Source of the DNA: Berberis thunbergii
Lineage: Eukaryota > Streptophyta > Magnoliopsida > Ranunculales > Berberidaceae
Direction: 5' to 3'
Length of the DNA: 64,000 bases
NCBI GenBank assembly: GCA_003290165.1
Contig: QNQO01005892.1
Location: 434,001 to 498,000 of the forward strand
Below the pieces are notes generated by a model. It was not told where the DNA came from. It did not search any database and saw only the letters and a list, made by a program, of their open reading frames with translations. Within the stretch, counting starts at the first letter, position 1. Each line of letters opens with the position of its first letter. A program made the position numbers and the translations under genes. This document shows positions 1 to 11,880 of this stretch, piece after piece.

Positions 1-361
1 TTTGAACTCGAACTTGCGTGTGCTTTTCTCCATCCAAATTTCAAACAATTGTTCACACGAATTTAAAAAAAAACCCTCGAGAATCTCTCAATGAAATCAA
101 TCAATCTGAGATCGAACAATTTTTCAAACATCGAAGCACCAAAAATTTCAATAAAGCACGATTAAACAAAACAAAGAGAACAAAATTCTCAAACCGAACC
201 GCTCAAGAACATTTCAAACTCTAACAAAGCTCAAATCACAAAGAAATTAAAACTTACTGCTCATAATTCAACTTTCCATGCGGAAACTGTAACAGAGCTC
301 AACAAAACCCGGTTTGATCATCAAAGAAATACATAATCAAGAATCAAAACATGAAAATAAC

Positions 362-718
362 CTTGAATCGCTTGTAGAGACCAAACTAAGACACTTCGAA
401 TTCCTTGAGAATTTCATAGTGAAACAGATCGAGATGCCTCTTGACCAAATCAGATCGAGAGGAGACGAGATCCTTCAAATTTGAGATCGTCGTCGGTGCT
501 TTCTCGAAAGGAGATCTGGCGGTTCTCGGTTGGATCATAACAGATGCAGCCGCTATGGTCACGGTCTTCTTCTTCAAGGCGGAGGTTTTGAAGCCTTTCA
601 CACTAAAATCGAACGACGGCTTCGAAGGAGAGTCGCGGGAGAAATAAGAGGTTTTGAGAGGGAGTGGAAAAGCCAGAAGGTTCACAGTCGTTTTCGCTGC
701 TGATGATCTCTTCTTCAT
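362..718 (-). pseudogene. N-terminal exon fragment of an unidentified plant protein
   Basis: An ATG at 718 opens a 110-codon frame that is basic and Ser/Lys-rich at the start (MKKRSSAAKTT) and becomes helical and charged at the end (SNLKDLVSSRSDLVKRHLDL). A TAG at 386-388 interrupts it. The same frame continues past the stop for eight more codons, ending KRFK, and then meets a good splice donor (AAG then GTTATT, GT at 361-360). The simplest reading is a first exon of 718 to 362 with a nonsense mutation. The charged tail suggests a nuclear coiled-coil protein, but I cannot name the family and found no later exon at 1-361. The ATG lies 289 bp inside a CACTA-like end at 1007, so this may be a captured fragment rather than a resident gene. 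Confidence 0.4.
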
Positions 719-739
719 CTTCGTTTCGCTCTGGGGAAG

Positions 740-1007
740 GAAATGGTGGTGGTGTTTAGAAGGGGAGACGATTAAACTCCATTATTGCACATGAGAGAAT
801 AGACAAACACACTATTGGGTGATGTAGTAGAGGCGAGCAAGAGGAGGGAAAAAGGTCGAGCGAAAAAATTTGGGGGCGCCAAAAACGCCCGCCGTTCATT
901 TAGATAGCGTTTTTCAATTTTAAAGTCCATTACAATTTGATTTTTCATAGCATAATTGTGCAAAACGCTATTGGGAAATGCTATTAATGAGCATTTGTGT
1001 TGTAGTG
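740..1007 (-). mobile_element. CACTA-like transposon end (other end outside window)
   Basis: Read on the minus strand from 1007 the sequence begins CACTACAACACAAATG and continues with short motifs of the type AATAGC/AACGCTATT that recur through 900-990. CACTA termini begin CACTA and have short repeats just inside the ends. The sequence matching the 3' region of the Athila-like element starts immediately to the right, at about 1011, so 1007/1008 is a sharp junction. The opposite end is not in the window and no transposase is visible. The first-exon fragment at 362-718 would lie inside this element. Confidence 0.45.
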
Positions 1008-1010
1008 CAC

Positions 1011-2334
1011 AGAAGGTAAATTAGACATCTCTTGTCCATAGATCTTCTCAAAATCATCTTGCTAAATATTCCATCTAATACCAATGTGAGTATTTGTCGT
1101 GGGTTATTAGACATATAAAAACCCATTTTCCCAAAGAAAAATGGGAGTGAAAGTGAAAATCCAAATTATAAGGTATTTAGAAAAAAAAAGTTCTGAAAAA
1201 AAAAGAAAAAGAAAAAGAAAAAGAAAAAGAAAAAAGAGGTTCTTAAGAAGAAAACAAATAAAAAACGGATTGTAAAGAAAGGAAAATAAAGGAAATAATT
1301 GATGAGTCCAATACCAATGTGAGCCTTTGTATTAGACATATAAAAAAAACCCATTTTCCCATTTATTAAGCTACTTGAAAACCCTACCTTTTTAGAAAGA
1401 TCTATTTACTTACCATCTATCCCACTCTTCATCATAATAAAAAAAAACCAAATTCGATTATTTTTTCTTAGAGTAGTCCTAATTAACCCTATGGTAAGGT
1501 ATGGTAAGAAGTGGAAAGTAGATGAGAAGGCGCTATGATGGGTAACTCGACATTCTTGCAAGTGATCATCATTCCTTCCATGAGACTATTATTTTTTTCA
1601 TGTCCATTTATTCTTATGAGCATGTGAGAAGTTTGAATTTTTGCATTTACTCTTTTCCTAGCATGCAAAAGAAAAATATTTTACTCAAACTTAGAGTGAT
1701 CATTTCAGAGAATTAACTGGTGAGTTTTGAAGTCAAAACGGCTATTCCAAAGGTGGATTAGGATATGCATTACGTTGACACGAAAAGTTACATTTGTTGG
1801 TTATTCACACACACACACACCTTGTTCCAAAGTTGCTCACTTGTAAGGTGCATTTTAATAACTAGTTACATATGTCTCTTGTCTTTTATGTGGTTGAATA
1901 ACAAGAATATTCTCTGAGAAAAAAAAAAGGAGACACATCAATTTTGTTTCCAAAAAAAAAAATGTTTGGGGGTGTCATCCTGGATAACCCTCAGGAGGCT
2001 AAAACTCTTCCTTTAGTGTCATGTTAGAGCTTCAAGGCATTGTTGCATATTGTAAATGCAATCGCATCATACCAGCGAACCCAAGAAGATAGAGAGTCCC
2101 ACATACGAGAAAATGTCATAAATGGAGTTGAACCAAGTAACATTGCAAAGGCATAACGATAGTAGGGTCGTAGACTGAACTCGCTCCCGCTTACTTGAAA
2201 GCTCGCTTCGTGCGTAAACACTTAATGCGCTCCTATTTCAATTAGGACGAATAAAAATATTTTGTTTTGTGTTCTTATCTTTCTTTTCGTTGTTCTTTAT
2301 TAGAGGATTTGCAAAAGGTTATTTACGGGTGGTG
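1011..2334 (+). mobile_element. 3' noncoding region of an Athila-like retrotransposon, copy 1
   Basis: This stretch matches 30,303-31,475 over most of its length. Shared blocks include the start (agaaggtaaattag), the segment near 1,480 (cctatggtaaggtatgg), the segment near 1,540 (cattcttgcaagtgatca) and the end (gcaaaaggtt followed by GGGTGGTGTGATAA). In the second copy it lies between integrase and the 3' LTR. It holds an A/G-rich simple repeat (about 1,185-1,240) and a short CA run near 1,805. No coding sequence is present. The rest of this element to the left is missing, replaced by the CACTA-like end. Confidence 0.65.
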
Positions 2335-3640
2335 TGATAAACAACCAAATATCGATTTTTACACCATAAATATACAATTGTTAAGTCCAATTATCCAATA
2401 AAAATATCTCATTACGTGTATTTTGTAGGAATTCAAGTACTAATATCAAATCATGCACAAAGTGGCACAATAAGGCTAAATTCAACAACTAGAATGCTTA
2501 TTGGGAGTTCACATGCATTGATAAGGACTAAAGAATTTCAAGCCATATAGACCCATGAAGTAAAGCCCACAAAGCATCAATAAACTACAGATCTCAAGGA
2601 AATCAACATGAAGATTTGGACATCCACATGGCCAACTTTATCATAAAAGAAATTTTTTTACATGCAAGACATGTTTCCTTATTCACTCAACTATGTTTTC
2701 TCATTCCACTCCAACACATTTCCTTATTTTACTCAACCATGTTTCCTTGTTGCACTCAAACGTATTATAAAACCCAATACATGGAGTTCATAGGGAAGAT
2801 AGTATTTTTAGAGAGTGTTTTTGGCTGGAGTTCTTGGCTTTAGATTTTTGCTTGTAGAGAAGTACATGTACTACTTTCCAACATTTTCATTTTTCTACTG
2901 AACTAGAAGTAAGTTTTCTTTTTATTTCTCTTTCTCAGTTGCTTCTCTTTCTTCTTTAACTTTTAGTTTATTTTCACCATTCATAGAGAACTAATCTTTC
3001 CTCTCAAGGGAAGAGATTGAGCCCCGTGAAGATATAATGATAGTTAGATTGTGTTTCATTTAGGAAGTAAAGTCGAACAAAGAATTGTAAGAAGTACTTC
3101 GAAAGAAGGCTTCATTTGTCAAGTGGATAATGATTTTGATTTGAAAGAATAAACTATTTCCATGTATTTTAGGATTTTTCCGATGAAAAACGTAATTGAA
3201 ATCCAATGATGTTTTAGAAATAAAACAATGGATTCGATTAAAGTTTTGAAAATGAAAAAACTTTTACCTGTTTAATCCCACAACTCAAGTCATGTAGGTT
3301 GAAAACCATGTGATTTGAGTAGTTTTGGAGAAATTGAAATTACATTCTACAATCATTATGTTGGAATGGGGTAATTCTCATACCTTTGAGATTTCTTTAT
3401 ATTCATTTTGTTACAAGTTAATTATTTTATTTGGGAATCATATCATCTCTCAACATCTCACTATCCATTATTTTGCTCTTCTCTTTATTCTTTAAATTAA
3501 AATTCAAATATTGTCTTCTAATCCAGGTGAAGTAGTCGATAACCCCTACTTCAATTACGTATTGTTGAAGTGTATTGTAGGTTGAAGGAAAATAAAAAGA
3601 AAAAACAAAAAATAAGTATTTTTTCGATTGATGTCGAAAA
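2335..3640 (+). mobile_element. LTR remnant of Athila-like copy 1
   Basis: It starts TGATAAACAACC directly after a GGGTGG purine tract, as the LTR at 31,476 starts TGATAAGCATCC. It contains a TATA-like box (TATTATAAAA near 2,763) and a downstream segment with a 'ctctcaagggaagagattgag' type block that has a counterpart in the longer LTR. Sequence similarity to the other LTR is only patchy after the start, so this is a different or much older family member. The right boundary is approximate; Tat gag sequence begins at about 3,620-3,660. Confidence 0.5.
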
Positions 3641-4893
3641 TCATGCAATGACACTAATGTCGATTTATGGCATCAATCAGAACACGTCTGAATGCTACTT
3701 CAGCAAAATTCTGCCAACCACATTCGAGAGAGCCACGAAGCTCATGCGGAGCTTCGGAAATGAATTTCGAGGAACCACAAGGAGATGGATCCCAGACTAA
3801 CGAATTTTTTTCACAGATTCCATTCATAATCGGAGTTATAGATCCCAACCTGTTTTACGTGTTGGCCAGGCCAACAATTTTTGATACAATAATGAAGACC
3901 CTTCTACTGAATAATCGGCCAAAGTTTAAAACTTAGATGCCACTACTAATCTGTCGGACCATATACACCATTTCCACCAATGATGGCACTGAAAGAAAGC
4001 ATGGAGTCTATTCCGTATAGAACCTTTTCGACTAGTCTCACGTTTACACCAATGAGTTGGTTCAATAGCCTTCTGCCTTGATCGATAGATTTTTTCCAAG
4101 CATTGGCCACGACCTTCATCACATTGTCTATTGGAAGACAACGGATCAAAAATGGCCCTCTCTATTTGCTTCACATCAAGCAAAAACATGATGAAACTAT
4201 CAGGGTGTATGTTACTCGTTTTATTGAATAAGTTAACCATGATCGATGGATGTAGTGACTTTCGAATTAAAAAAAGGACTATTAACAACTCTATGAATCT
4301 TGCCCCTCCAAGAAGCAAGTCGAACTTAATGAAAATTGCTCAAAATATATTACTCTCAAGGAGATGTTGGCCGCCAAGAAGAAAAACGAGTCTGAGAAAA
4401 GGTCATTTCCAACGAATCATGAAATGAGAGAGGAAATAAGAAGAAATGATAGGCCTCAGGAGGAAAAAGACATCGGACCAACGACAGGTCCGAATTCAAC
4501 AAACAACAAACCAAAAAGTTGCAATCCATAAGAGCCAGACATGAACGGTCAACACACGCGGTCAACACAAAGTACAAATTGTTCACTGCTATGAAAAAAA
4601 TTGGCAACTATTCTGAAGTCCATAGCGAATTGGTAAGACCCAAGTGGCCACTCAAACTGAGGGGAGATCCAACCTGACGAGATAAGAACAAATATTGTTC
4701 TTCCCACAAGGACCATAGGCATGACACAGAAGGGTGCTACAACTTGAAGAATGAAATCAAGTACTGGATCCAGAATGGACGACTCAGTGAATTTATTGGG
4801 TTGAAAGACAAGTAGTCCATAGGAAAAGAGAAAGCGGATGCTACCACGGGGTCAAATGAACAATCCAGAGAGCTGATATACGTCATACACGGC
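3620..4893 (+). pseudogene. gag: Tat-lineage gypsy gag (outer element, left part)
   Basis: Capsid/nucleocapsid gene of a Tat-type Ty3/gypsy element, broken by many stops and frameshifts. Recognisable pieces include LTMIDGCSD near 4,230 and, at about 4,690-4,850, a segment with DKNKYC, SHKDHRHDTEGCYNLK and WIQNGRLSEFI. That block is the CCHC-like region typical of Tat gag, and the same words occur in the inverted copy at 10.4-11.1 kb. The gene stops at 4,893 where an Athila-like LTR begins. The same frame resumes after that LTR's far end at 33,126, so gag and the pol at 33.1-37 kb once formed one element. No 5' LTR or primer site survives to the left. Confidence 0.75.
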
Positions 4894-5273
4894 TGATAAG
4901 CACCAAAACATTGATTTTTACAAACCATTAACCTCTTTATTAGTTTCTGCTTAAAATTAATTAAATGTTTGTATTTGTATCGAATTTTATTATTGTCATA
5001 AATTTTATAGGAAATTAAAAAATATGCAAAATTCAAGACAATTCTACCATAAATTTGCATGACCGGGAACAATTGAAGAAATTATGAAATCAATGAAATG
5101 TACAAAATTTGAGGCATTTAGGCATGTTCGTGGCATATGTGGATCAAGAGTTTCATTCCAAGCCCAATATAATGGAAGTCAACATTTGATTCCAATTAGT
5201 GGTGATTTATGTTGGTGACATGTGGCAAGTTTCAAGAAAGAACTTCAAGTGTGGAACATGCAATCATAAATAC
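4894..5273 (+). repeat. 5' LTR of the Athila-like element, first piece
   Basis: It aligns with 31,476-31,857 of the 3' LTR from TGATAAGCA through GTGGAACATGCAAT(C/T)ATAAA. It stops exactly where the Tat derivative begins. The 3' LTR continues without a break at the same point (ataaagacaaataaa), so it is the empty-site reference for that insertion. Confidence 0.88.
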
Positions 5274-5827
5274 TGATGTGTCCAAATCTCATCATCCTAA
5301 GAGTTTGACTTTCAAAACAGATTTAGACTGCTGAATACCACCTTTTTGATGACTGAAGGCACTCCAATGCTTAAGTCAGCGACTCTGTTTGAAGAAAAAA
5401 TTTGGACAAAACTTAGTTAAAGTTGCATACCTTTTGTCGAATGTTCCCTTTAACTTTTATAATGGTCGCGGTTAATTCTCTGCATGACTTAAGCATGTGA
5501 AGTGCAATGGAAGGAGATGTTTCTCATAACAGTCTCCTCCTTTATGGAGACACATCCGTGAAGATGTAACTCCCTCCACGATTTTTTTTGTGCAACGTTC
5601 CTCTTCTTTATGAAAGAACTAGTGTCGGGCTTGGATTTGGGTTTGGGTTTGGGTTTGGATTTGGCTTTGATTATGTCTTATTGTAATGGGCCTTATTTGG
5701 ACCTTTATGATTGGTCTTAACCTTCTTGGGTTTTACGAGCTGGCCCAGCAGATGGGGCGCCAGATCCTTGTGATGAATGTTCTCTACCACGTGTATGGGC
5801 GCGATGTCGGTATATTTTGATGTATCA
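5274..5827 (-). repeat. 3' LTR of the Tat derivative
   Basis: Direct repeat of 11,905-12,437. Shared blocks include tttgaagaa, cataccttttgtcgaatgttccc, the 'atggggcgccagatccttgtgatgaatgt' type segment near 5,755, and the terminal ttttgatgtatca. It also carries a GGGTTT run (5,637-5,660) missing from the other copy, which looks telomere-like but is just local slippage. Confidence 0.88.
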
Positions 5828-6057
5828 TTAGCTACTACCCCCTTAGTCAGTGGGTATGATGACATGGCCACTAACTTCGTGACGGTTTGTCTTTCAATTC
5901 CATCATTGCCTTGTATTTAATGTTGCTAGTAACTTTTTGCGAGTTGGTGTCTTGATTCCTTGCTTGCCTGTTCGTTTTTGCGAACATATTTGGGATTTCA
6001 CATAGCCATAATTTCTCACACGTTGTCCCATGAGCACCCCCTTTTGTTGCTTGGCTC

Positions 6058-6063
6058 TATAAA
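6058..6063 (+). promoter_or_regulatory. TATA box upstream of the antisense reading region
   Basis: TATAAA in the context ggctcTATAAAgagg, about 107 bp upstream of the ATG at 6,165. The spacing fits a plant RNA polymerase II promoter with a pyrimidine-rich 5' leader. It points opposite to the host retrotransposon. Confidence 0.5.
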
Positions 6064-6164
6064 GAGGAACGTGACAAGTTTATTTTTCCTCTTTACGCTA
6101 TCTTTTAAATTGGGGTTTTCTTCCTTCGTCTTTTTTGTTCTCTTTGCTTCTCCGTTATTTAACG

Positions 6165-8632
6165 ATGTCTGTTGGCGATAAATTAAGTAGTAATCCGCTA
6201 GCTATTTGTGAGGCTCATTTTTTCCCAAGAAAGCTTCTTAAGCGAAGTTGGACAGCCTTCGTTTTGACTAAAATTTGCCACCCGACCTCGAGATTATTTT
6301 GCCTAAATAGAACGACAGTCCTTGTCATCCAAGGTTTGGGTATATTGCATTGTATTCGTGCTTGTTTTCTTCTTTCCTTTGGTTCCCAACTGTTTTGGGA
6401 GTATCTGGAATTATTGGGCATTCCTCCTGCTAAAATGGGTCATAAGGTTAGATATTCACGGTCTTTTCTTAGGGCTATTCTGTCCGGAATCCCTTTGACT
6501 GTGATGGTTCTGCATTCTGTGGTTGGTCTAATGGTGACCAAGGATATTTGTTTCCTTCGTTCTCCTACTTGCTTCGGAAGCTTAGCAATGACATCCATGA
6601 TTGGTTGAGGTTCTGGTTTTTTGCTTCTATTAACTCTGGTCATTTCCAATTGCAAAGCCGCCTGAGATCATTTCGAGTTCCCAACAAACGGACGAATCTT
6701 CAGTTGACTAAGGAGGAGTGGAGGATCAATAACCAATTCTTGAAGCTTCTTCAGTTTCCTGTGGAGGCATTTATTTATGATGACATCTTGGATCGTAGTT
6801 GTTTATACACCATGAATGAAGCGGAGCAGGCCTTGCTTACTAAATCCCGTGCTAAAGATATCGTTGCTCGCGCTACTCGTGCTGACATTAGTGGCACTAG
6901 CATTGATTGGGAAGTGAGCTCGAACATGCAAGTTATGGATCCTGATGCTCTTGTCAATGTCGTAGTCCCAGCCTCCAAGAAGAGGAAGCTTGCGAGGTCT
7001 GTTAGACCATTGAGGCGATTGTATGTAGATCCTGGTCGGGTTCCAAGGAAGAAATGACTATCTACTCGTGGTTATGCCCGGACTGCATCCCATTCGATTC
7101 CCGGAAAGGATGTTATAGAAGCTACCTCTCATTTAAGTCCTTCTTGTGTAGATGTCCTGAAAGAGGATCACGCATCTCTCAAGGAGGTTGAAGAGATGAG
7201 GCTGGTGTTGGAGATGAGCGAGAAAGAGACTACTAGTCCGTTAGACGATAATGAAAATAGGTTTATTTATGCCTATGGTTGTATGAACGTTGTTGAATGG
7301 TCTAACGTTGATCCCCAAGCTATTGATGATAAGATGCTTCAGTTAGCGATGGAGCAGTCTAAACAGGTTGTTGGTGGTGGTCAGAGTTTTGAAGTTCATT
7401 CTCTTCCTTCTCCTTTTATTAACATCAGTGATGCAGCTGGATTCTTAATTTCTTCTCCTACCTGTCTGGACTCTCCTGCTCCTACCCCACTACTAGTCCC
7501 ATCCCTGCTATGGTCGCTCTGCGCTGGGAGAGTAAGAGCAATTTTCCGTTGTCACTGCTTTTCCTTCTGCATTTTTGGCTATTGGTGGTGGTTCCTCAGT
7601 ACTTCTGAATCCCCATGTTCTTCATCCACGAGTTGGATGGACTGAGCTTAGCTCAAAAAATATATGTATCAAGTCAGACGGTAAGTTTTGCTGGTTTACT
7701 CAGCTTGACATACAAGATGGTGCAAGCAGGTTGATAAATGGATGGCATAGGCGATCAGTGGAAAGACCTTCGATGCTCGTATTAGATCCAACTGATCACC
7801 TTGATTATGGTATTGAGTAGATAATGGACGGGATGAATCATCTCGGCTATGCAGGGGTGATGGGCTCAGTTAATTAAGTCGGTCGTGATCAGGTGGTTTC
7901 TTTGGAGAGAAAGTTGGCAACACTGTTGTTGGTATTTTCTCACGTCCTATCCCAATTTGACGTGTTGAGAACACAATGCACAGAATCTGAGAAAACTGCA
8001 AGGGCTGCTCAGACGTTTTTTATTGAGGCGAAAAGTGTGCGGGTTAAGTCTGCTGAGCTTGAGTCGTTGAAAGCCAAGTTAGATGGGGTTAGTTCCCATT
8101 TACAAGAAGTGGAGAAGGAGTTATCCGCCAAGGAAGAAGCTTATGATTAGGCTTTTCTTGCTGAGATTGAACAATCTGTTAATCACAATATTGCTGAGAG
8201 GCGGGTGGAACAGTTGACAGTTGCGCTCGACAAGGTCAAGGCAGAAACTTTCGTTATGCTTACAACTGCTGAGGGACGGCTTGTTGCGGCAAAAATGAAC
8301 TCGCCACTGCCAAGGAAAAGCTTTGCATTGTCAAAGCTGAAGATTGCAAGTGAGTTTTTGATGGGCGAGTTGAGCTTCTTGATTATATCGAGGGGCTCGG
8401 TGTTGATTTATCCAGGTATCGCCACTTGGTTGATCAAGCTTTCAAAGATGATGACGGTGAAGAAATTGCCTCCTTCCGAACGTTCCTGCGGTGGAAAAGC
8501 CATTATTTCCTTTCCCTTCTAAATAGAGAACTTTGCCCTCGATCTCCTAGAGATGATGTTGCTGACGACACTGTGGTTACCTCCATTTCTTCTCCTATTC
8601 CTTCATATTCTTCTCCAGATGTAACAGAATAG
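6165..8632 (+). pseudogene. Antisense ORF (aORF-type) of the Tat derivative, frameshifted
   Basis: A long, once continuous reading region on the strand opposite to gag, now spread over several frames: 6,165-6,608, about 6,540-7,057, 7,196-7,560 and 7,890-8,632. The first part is hydrophobic and aromatic-rich. The second has a Trp/Phe-rich segment (DWLRFWFFASINSGHFQLQS) and later a basic cluster (ASKKRKLARSVRPLRRL) that resembles a nuclear localisation signal. The piece from about 7,893 is a strong coiled coil rich in Glu, Lys and Ala (AELESLKAKLDGVSSHLQEV). The end is Ser/Pro-rich before a TAG at 8,630. Antisense ORFs of unknown function are known in Tat-lineage elements such as Grande and Ogre, and this position fits. 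The function is unknown. A distant plant-mobile-domain relationship is possible but not shown. Confidence 0.6.
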
Positions 8633-8902
8633 TCTTGTTAATGAAAAGAGTTTTTTTTGTATTGCATTTTTTCGTAGTTTATAGACTCGTTGTATGTTGC
8701 TTCTTCCTTTTTAGTCAGTTGTAGTCGTATCGGGTTTTACTTTGAATTCCTTTATGGCTATTTCATGCTTTGACACATTAGTTGTCTTGAGATGGGTTGA
8801 CTTTATCCTTTTTATGCGTTGGAGCTTGTGCGAGGAAGTTGATTTTGCCCTTCGATTTTTTACTTTGTTGGTTTACATAATTAAGTCAATTCATTCCTTC
8901 AA

Positions 8903-9482
8903 TTTTACTTCGTTGATTCGACGTACTAAACGACTAAAAACTTTTTGAATTGAGCTGACTTGTTCGTTAAACTCTTACTTTGTTGGTATGACGTACTAGT
9001 CAATCGGAAGTTGTTTTTTACTTAAGTGGACTTGGTTGTCCAATTTTTACTTCGTTGATTCGATGCATCAGTCGACTCGAAGTTTTCTGAATTAAGTTGA
9101 CTCGTTCGTCCAACTTTCACTTCATTTGTTCCCCTCATCAGTCGACATGAATTTTTGTGTATTAAGTTGATTTGTTCGTCCAACTTTCTTTTCATTGGTT
9201 CAAAGCATCAGTTGACTCGAAGTTTTCTAAATTAAGTTGACTCGTTCATCCAACTTTCACTTCGTTAGTTTGACACATCAGTCGACTCAAAGTTTTCTAT
9301 ATTAAGTTAACTCATTCGTCCAACTTTTACTTCGTTTCTTTGACTTACTAGTTAGCCCAAAGTTGTTTTTTTTACTTAAGTACATCATTTCTCTAACTTT
9401 TACTTCGTTGGTTCGACGCATCGGTCGACTCGAAGTTTTTTGAATTAAGTTGACTCGTTCATCCAACTTTTACTTCGTGGTT
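8903..9482. repeat. 70-bp minisatellite, about eight units
   Basis: Units begin TTTTACTTCGTTGATTCGA or variants at 8,903, 8,972, 9,045, 9,115, 9,185, 9,255, 9,325, 9,398 and 9,468, a spacing of 69-73 bp. Each unit contains GCATCAGTCGACTCGAAGTT and AATTAAGTTGACTCGTTCGT. Tandem arrays between coding region and LTR are a known habit of Tat-lineage elements. The array lies just downstream of the antisense reading region. Confidence 0.9.
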
Positions 9483-9893
9483 GATCTGACCAGAAGTTTT
9501 TATTATATATATCCGACTTGTGTCCTAATTTCTCTTGGCTTGGTATTCCAATTGCTCTGTGTGGCTGAGTTTTGACACATTTATCTTGTCATCCATGCAT
9601 AACAAAGGGATTCTAAATTTTATTGATATTCCCTTTTGGATGTTTTGAGCAACCCTAACGGTTGTTTTTTCTGAAGCATTTTATGCTAGATTGAAGAGTG
9701 ATTTGCTTTGTCTTCCTGATCTTTGCTTGGCTGATGTTGATCCTAGCTAAAGAGTGATGTTTTTGTTGCTTTGTCTCGTACGTCTTCATTCGCCGTATTT
9801 GCTATTAGTTATGCTTTGCTCGTTTGTTGTATATGTTATCGTAGCTAAAAGACTCAGGGTGTTTTTTGATCCGGTAGTTGAGCAGTATTGATT

Positions 9894-10000
9894 TGTCCGA
9901 TCATGCTCACATCAGTGCCAAACTGTCCAATCATGCTCACATCAGCACCAAATTGTCCAATCATGCTCACATCAGCGCCAAATTGTCCAATCATGCTCAT
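9894..10000. repeat. 30-bp tandem repeat, about four units
   Basis: Units start TGTCCAATCATGCTCACATC at 9,894, 9,924, 9,954 and 9,984, exactly 30 bp apart. Because 30 is a multiple of three, two frames stay open through the array, but these are a by-product of the repeat and not a gene. Confidence 0.9.
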
Positions 10001-10407
10001 GTTAACACCGTGTTCGACGTCAATTACCATGGTTTGGTCAAGTCAGCTATCATCAACTTCGTCGTTGATAATTAGGGTTGAGCTTGCATCCATGGGTAGG
10101 GTCCTTGAATCGTGTTAGTTCATTGGTGCTAACTTTTTCATGTTTTATGCATTGGTAAAATGGTTCGTCTGGTTTCGTTAGTACTCATGTTTAGATATAA
10201 ATCAGCTCGAGTGGAAAGTATGTTTGGTTGCTTATTTAGTTGGGTTAATTGTTTTGTTTCCTCTGGCATGCAGTGTAGAGCATATATTAGTTCTGTGGAT
10301 TGTTCTTTTGATCCCATAGTGGTATCTGCTTTTCCTTCCCTTTGAGTTGTTTTTCTTGCATTCTGATGAACTCATCGAGTCGTCCTCTCTGAACCCAATG
10401 CTCGATT

Positions 10408-11800
10408 TCATCTTTTAGATTGTAGCAGTCTATCGTGCCCATGGTCCTTATGGAAGGAACAATATTTGTTTTTGTCTATTCCTTTCGGGTCTTCTCTCAT
10501 CTCGTGTGGCCAGTTGATGTCATCCCATTTTGCTATGTACTTCACTATATTAGCCCGGCTTGTTTTCGAGGTTGTATATGGTTTGTATGTCTTCTTTATC
10601 GCGCATGTTACTCGCTTGTGTCGGAGCCATCCTAACTGCATCTTTTCGGACTCTTGCTAGTTTGATTTGATTCTTTCGCTATTCTGATGCATCTTTGAAT
10701 GAATGATATCCTCTCATGGTCTGTCATCTCGTCTTCTCTCATCCTTCCTTTCCCGTTTCCTCAAATGATTATCCCTTTTTGGTCATTTTTCCTCCTGGCA
10801 GCTTTCATCTCCTCGAGAGAAAGGTGTTTTTGGTTTTTTTTCAGTAGGACCACCATGTTTTTTGGAGGTTCCAGGATGAGAGCATAAAAAAGGTACCTCT
10901 CTTCAGCCCGACGATGAAAGTTGTGGCGATTGTGTCGTCGCTGCATCCATCGATCATCGTCAGTTCGTTTGTGAAACAAGTGACATATTTTTGTATTATC
11001 TCTCTGCCTTTTGCTTGATATGGAGAAGGTAGTGTGGTCCTTTTCTCATCCGCTGACTTCCGACGAATCTTGTGATAAAGGCCACTAACGCCTAGAAAGA
11101 GTCTATTGACCTCAGTGGTAAGCTGTTGAACCAATTCATTGCTGTGGAGATAAGACTAATTGGAAATGTTCTGCACAAGATTTACTCTGTGGTCACCTTC
11201 AACACCATCATGTGGTGGAAGTGTTTCAGGTGATTTGTTGGGTCGGTGGTGCCATCATATACTTCGAACTTTGGCGAAGTGAACTTTTTTGGCATGGGAG
11301 TTATCATGAGGGTGTCGGAGAATGGCGGTTTGGCTAATTCATACAATACGTTGGAATCAGCAACTCTGATTCTGAATGGGATTTTAGCAAGTGCTCAATC
11401 GTTCTATGGAGTTTTACCCTGAGGAATTTGATTGCTCTTGAGGTTTCCCTATCAAGGTTCTGCTGGGACTTCGTCGCTTCCTCGAGTTCGGTTGGTGGAG
11501 TTTTATTGGGGTGACGCTTGGATAGGATCAGCTGACTGAATGCGCTTCTGGGTGAGTTTTTTAGCATCTTCATCATGTGGTTCATCTAGACCATAAGCAG
11601 GTCTACCCAAGGATCCGTGGCAGTGTCGCTGGATGTCTGGGTTGTCTAAGATATTGCATGTTGTCGATCTCGATTATCGGGTGCCATTGGCCTGACGATT
11701 TGAACAACGTCTTGTTCGCAAGCTGCATGTGATTCATTGTCGTCAGTAAGAGGGTTGCTGTGATAGTCGCCGGGTTGAGGATCCGTAGAGTGTGTCATTC
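10408..11800 (-). pseudogene. gag: gag remnant of the Tat derivative
   Basis: Several minus-strand frames add up to a Tat gag. 11,134-10,841 has the capsid words YVTCFTNELTMIDGCSD and TIATTFIVGLKRG. 10,979-10,761 has LEPPKNMVVLLKKNQKHLSL. 10,641-10,408 has DPKGIDKNKYCSFHKDHGHD, the start of the nucleocapsid region. 11,585-11,334 is an upstream charged part. Stops and shifts separate the pieces. The same words occur at 4.2-4.85 kb and at the window end, so three gag copies of one lineage are present. No pol follows to the left. Confidence 0.8.
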
Positions 11801-11880
11801 ATTCTGACAGCTCGTTGATCGTTTATAAAATTTTGGTGAACTTCGTCACTGTGGATCTTCTTTTTAGAAAGGAAACTCGT

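Noticed and set aside
18..224. 68-codon plus-strand frame at the left end
   Set aside because: Composition is Asn/Lys-rich AT-driven, with no domain. It lies in what is probably the intron of the minus-strand fragment.
5637..5665. Telomere-like GGGTTT run
   Set aside because: Plant telomeres are TTTAGGG. The run lies inside an LTR and is absent from the other LTR copy, so it is local slippage.
9878..10118. Two overlapping frames with ten-residue repeats (SNHAHISAKL)
   Set aside because: Produced by the 30-bp tandem repeat, whose period is a multiple of three; no start context or homologue.
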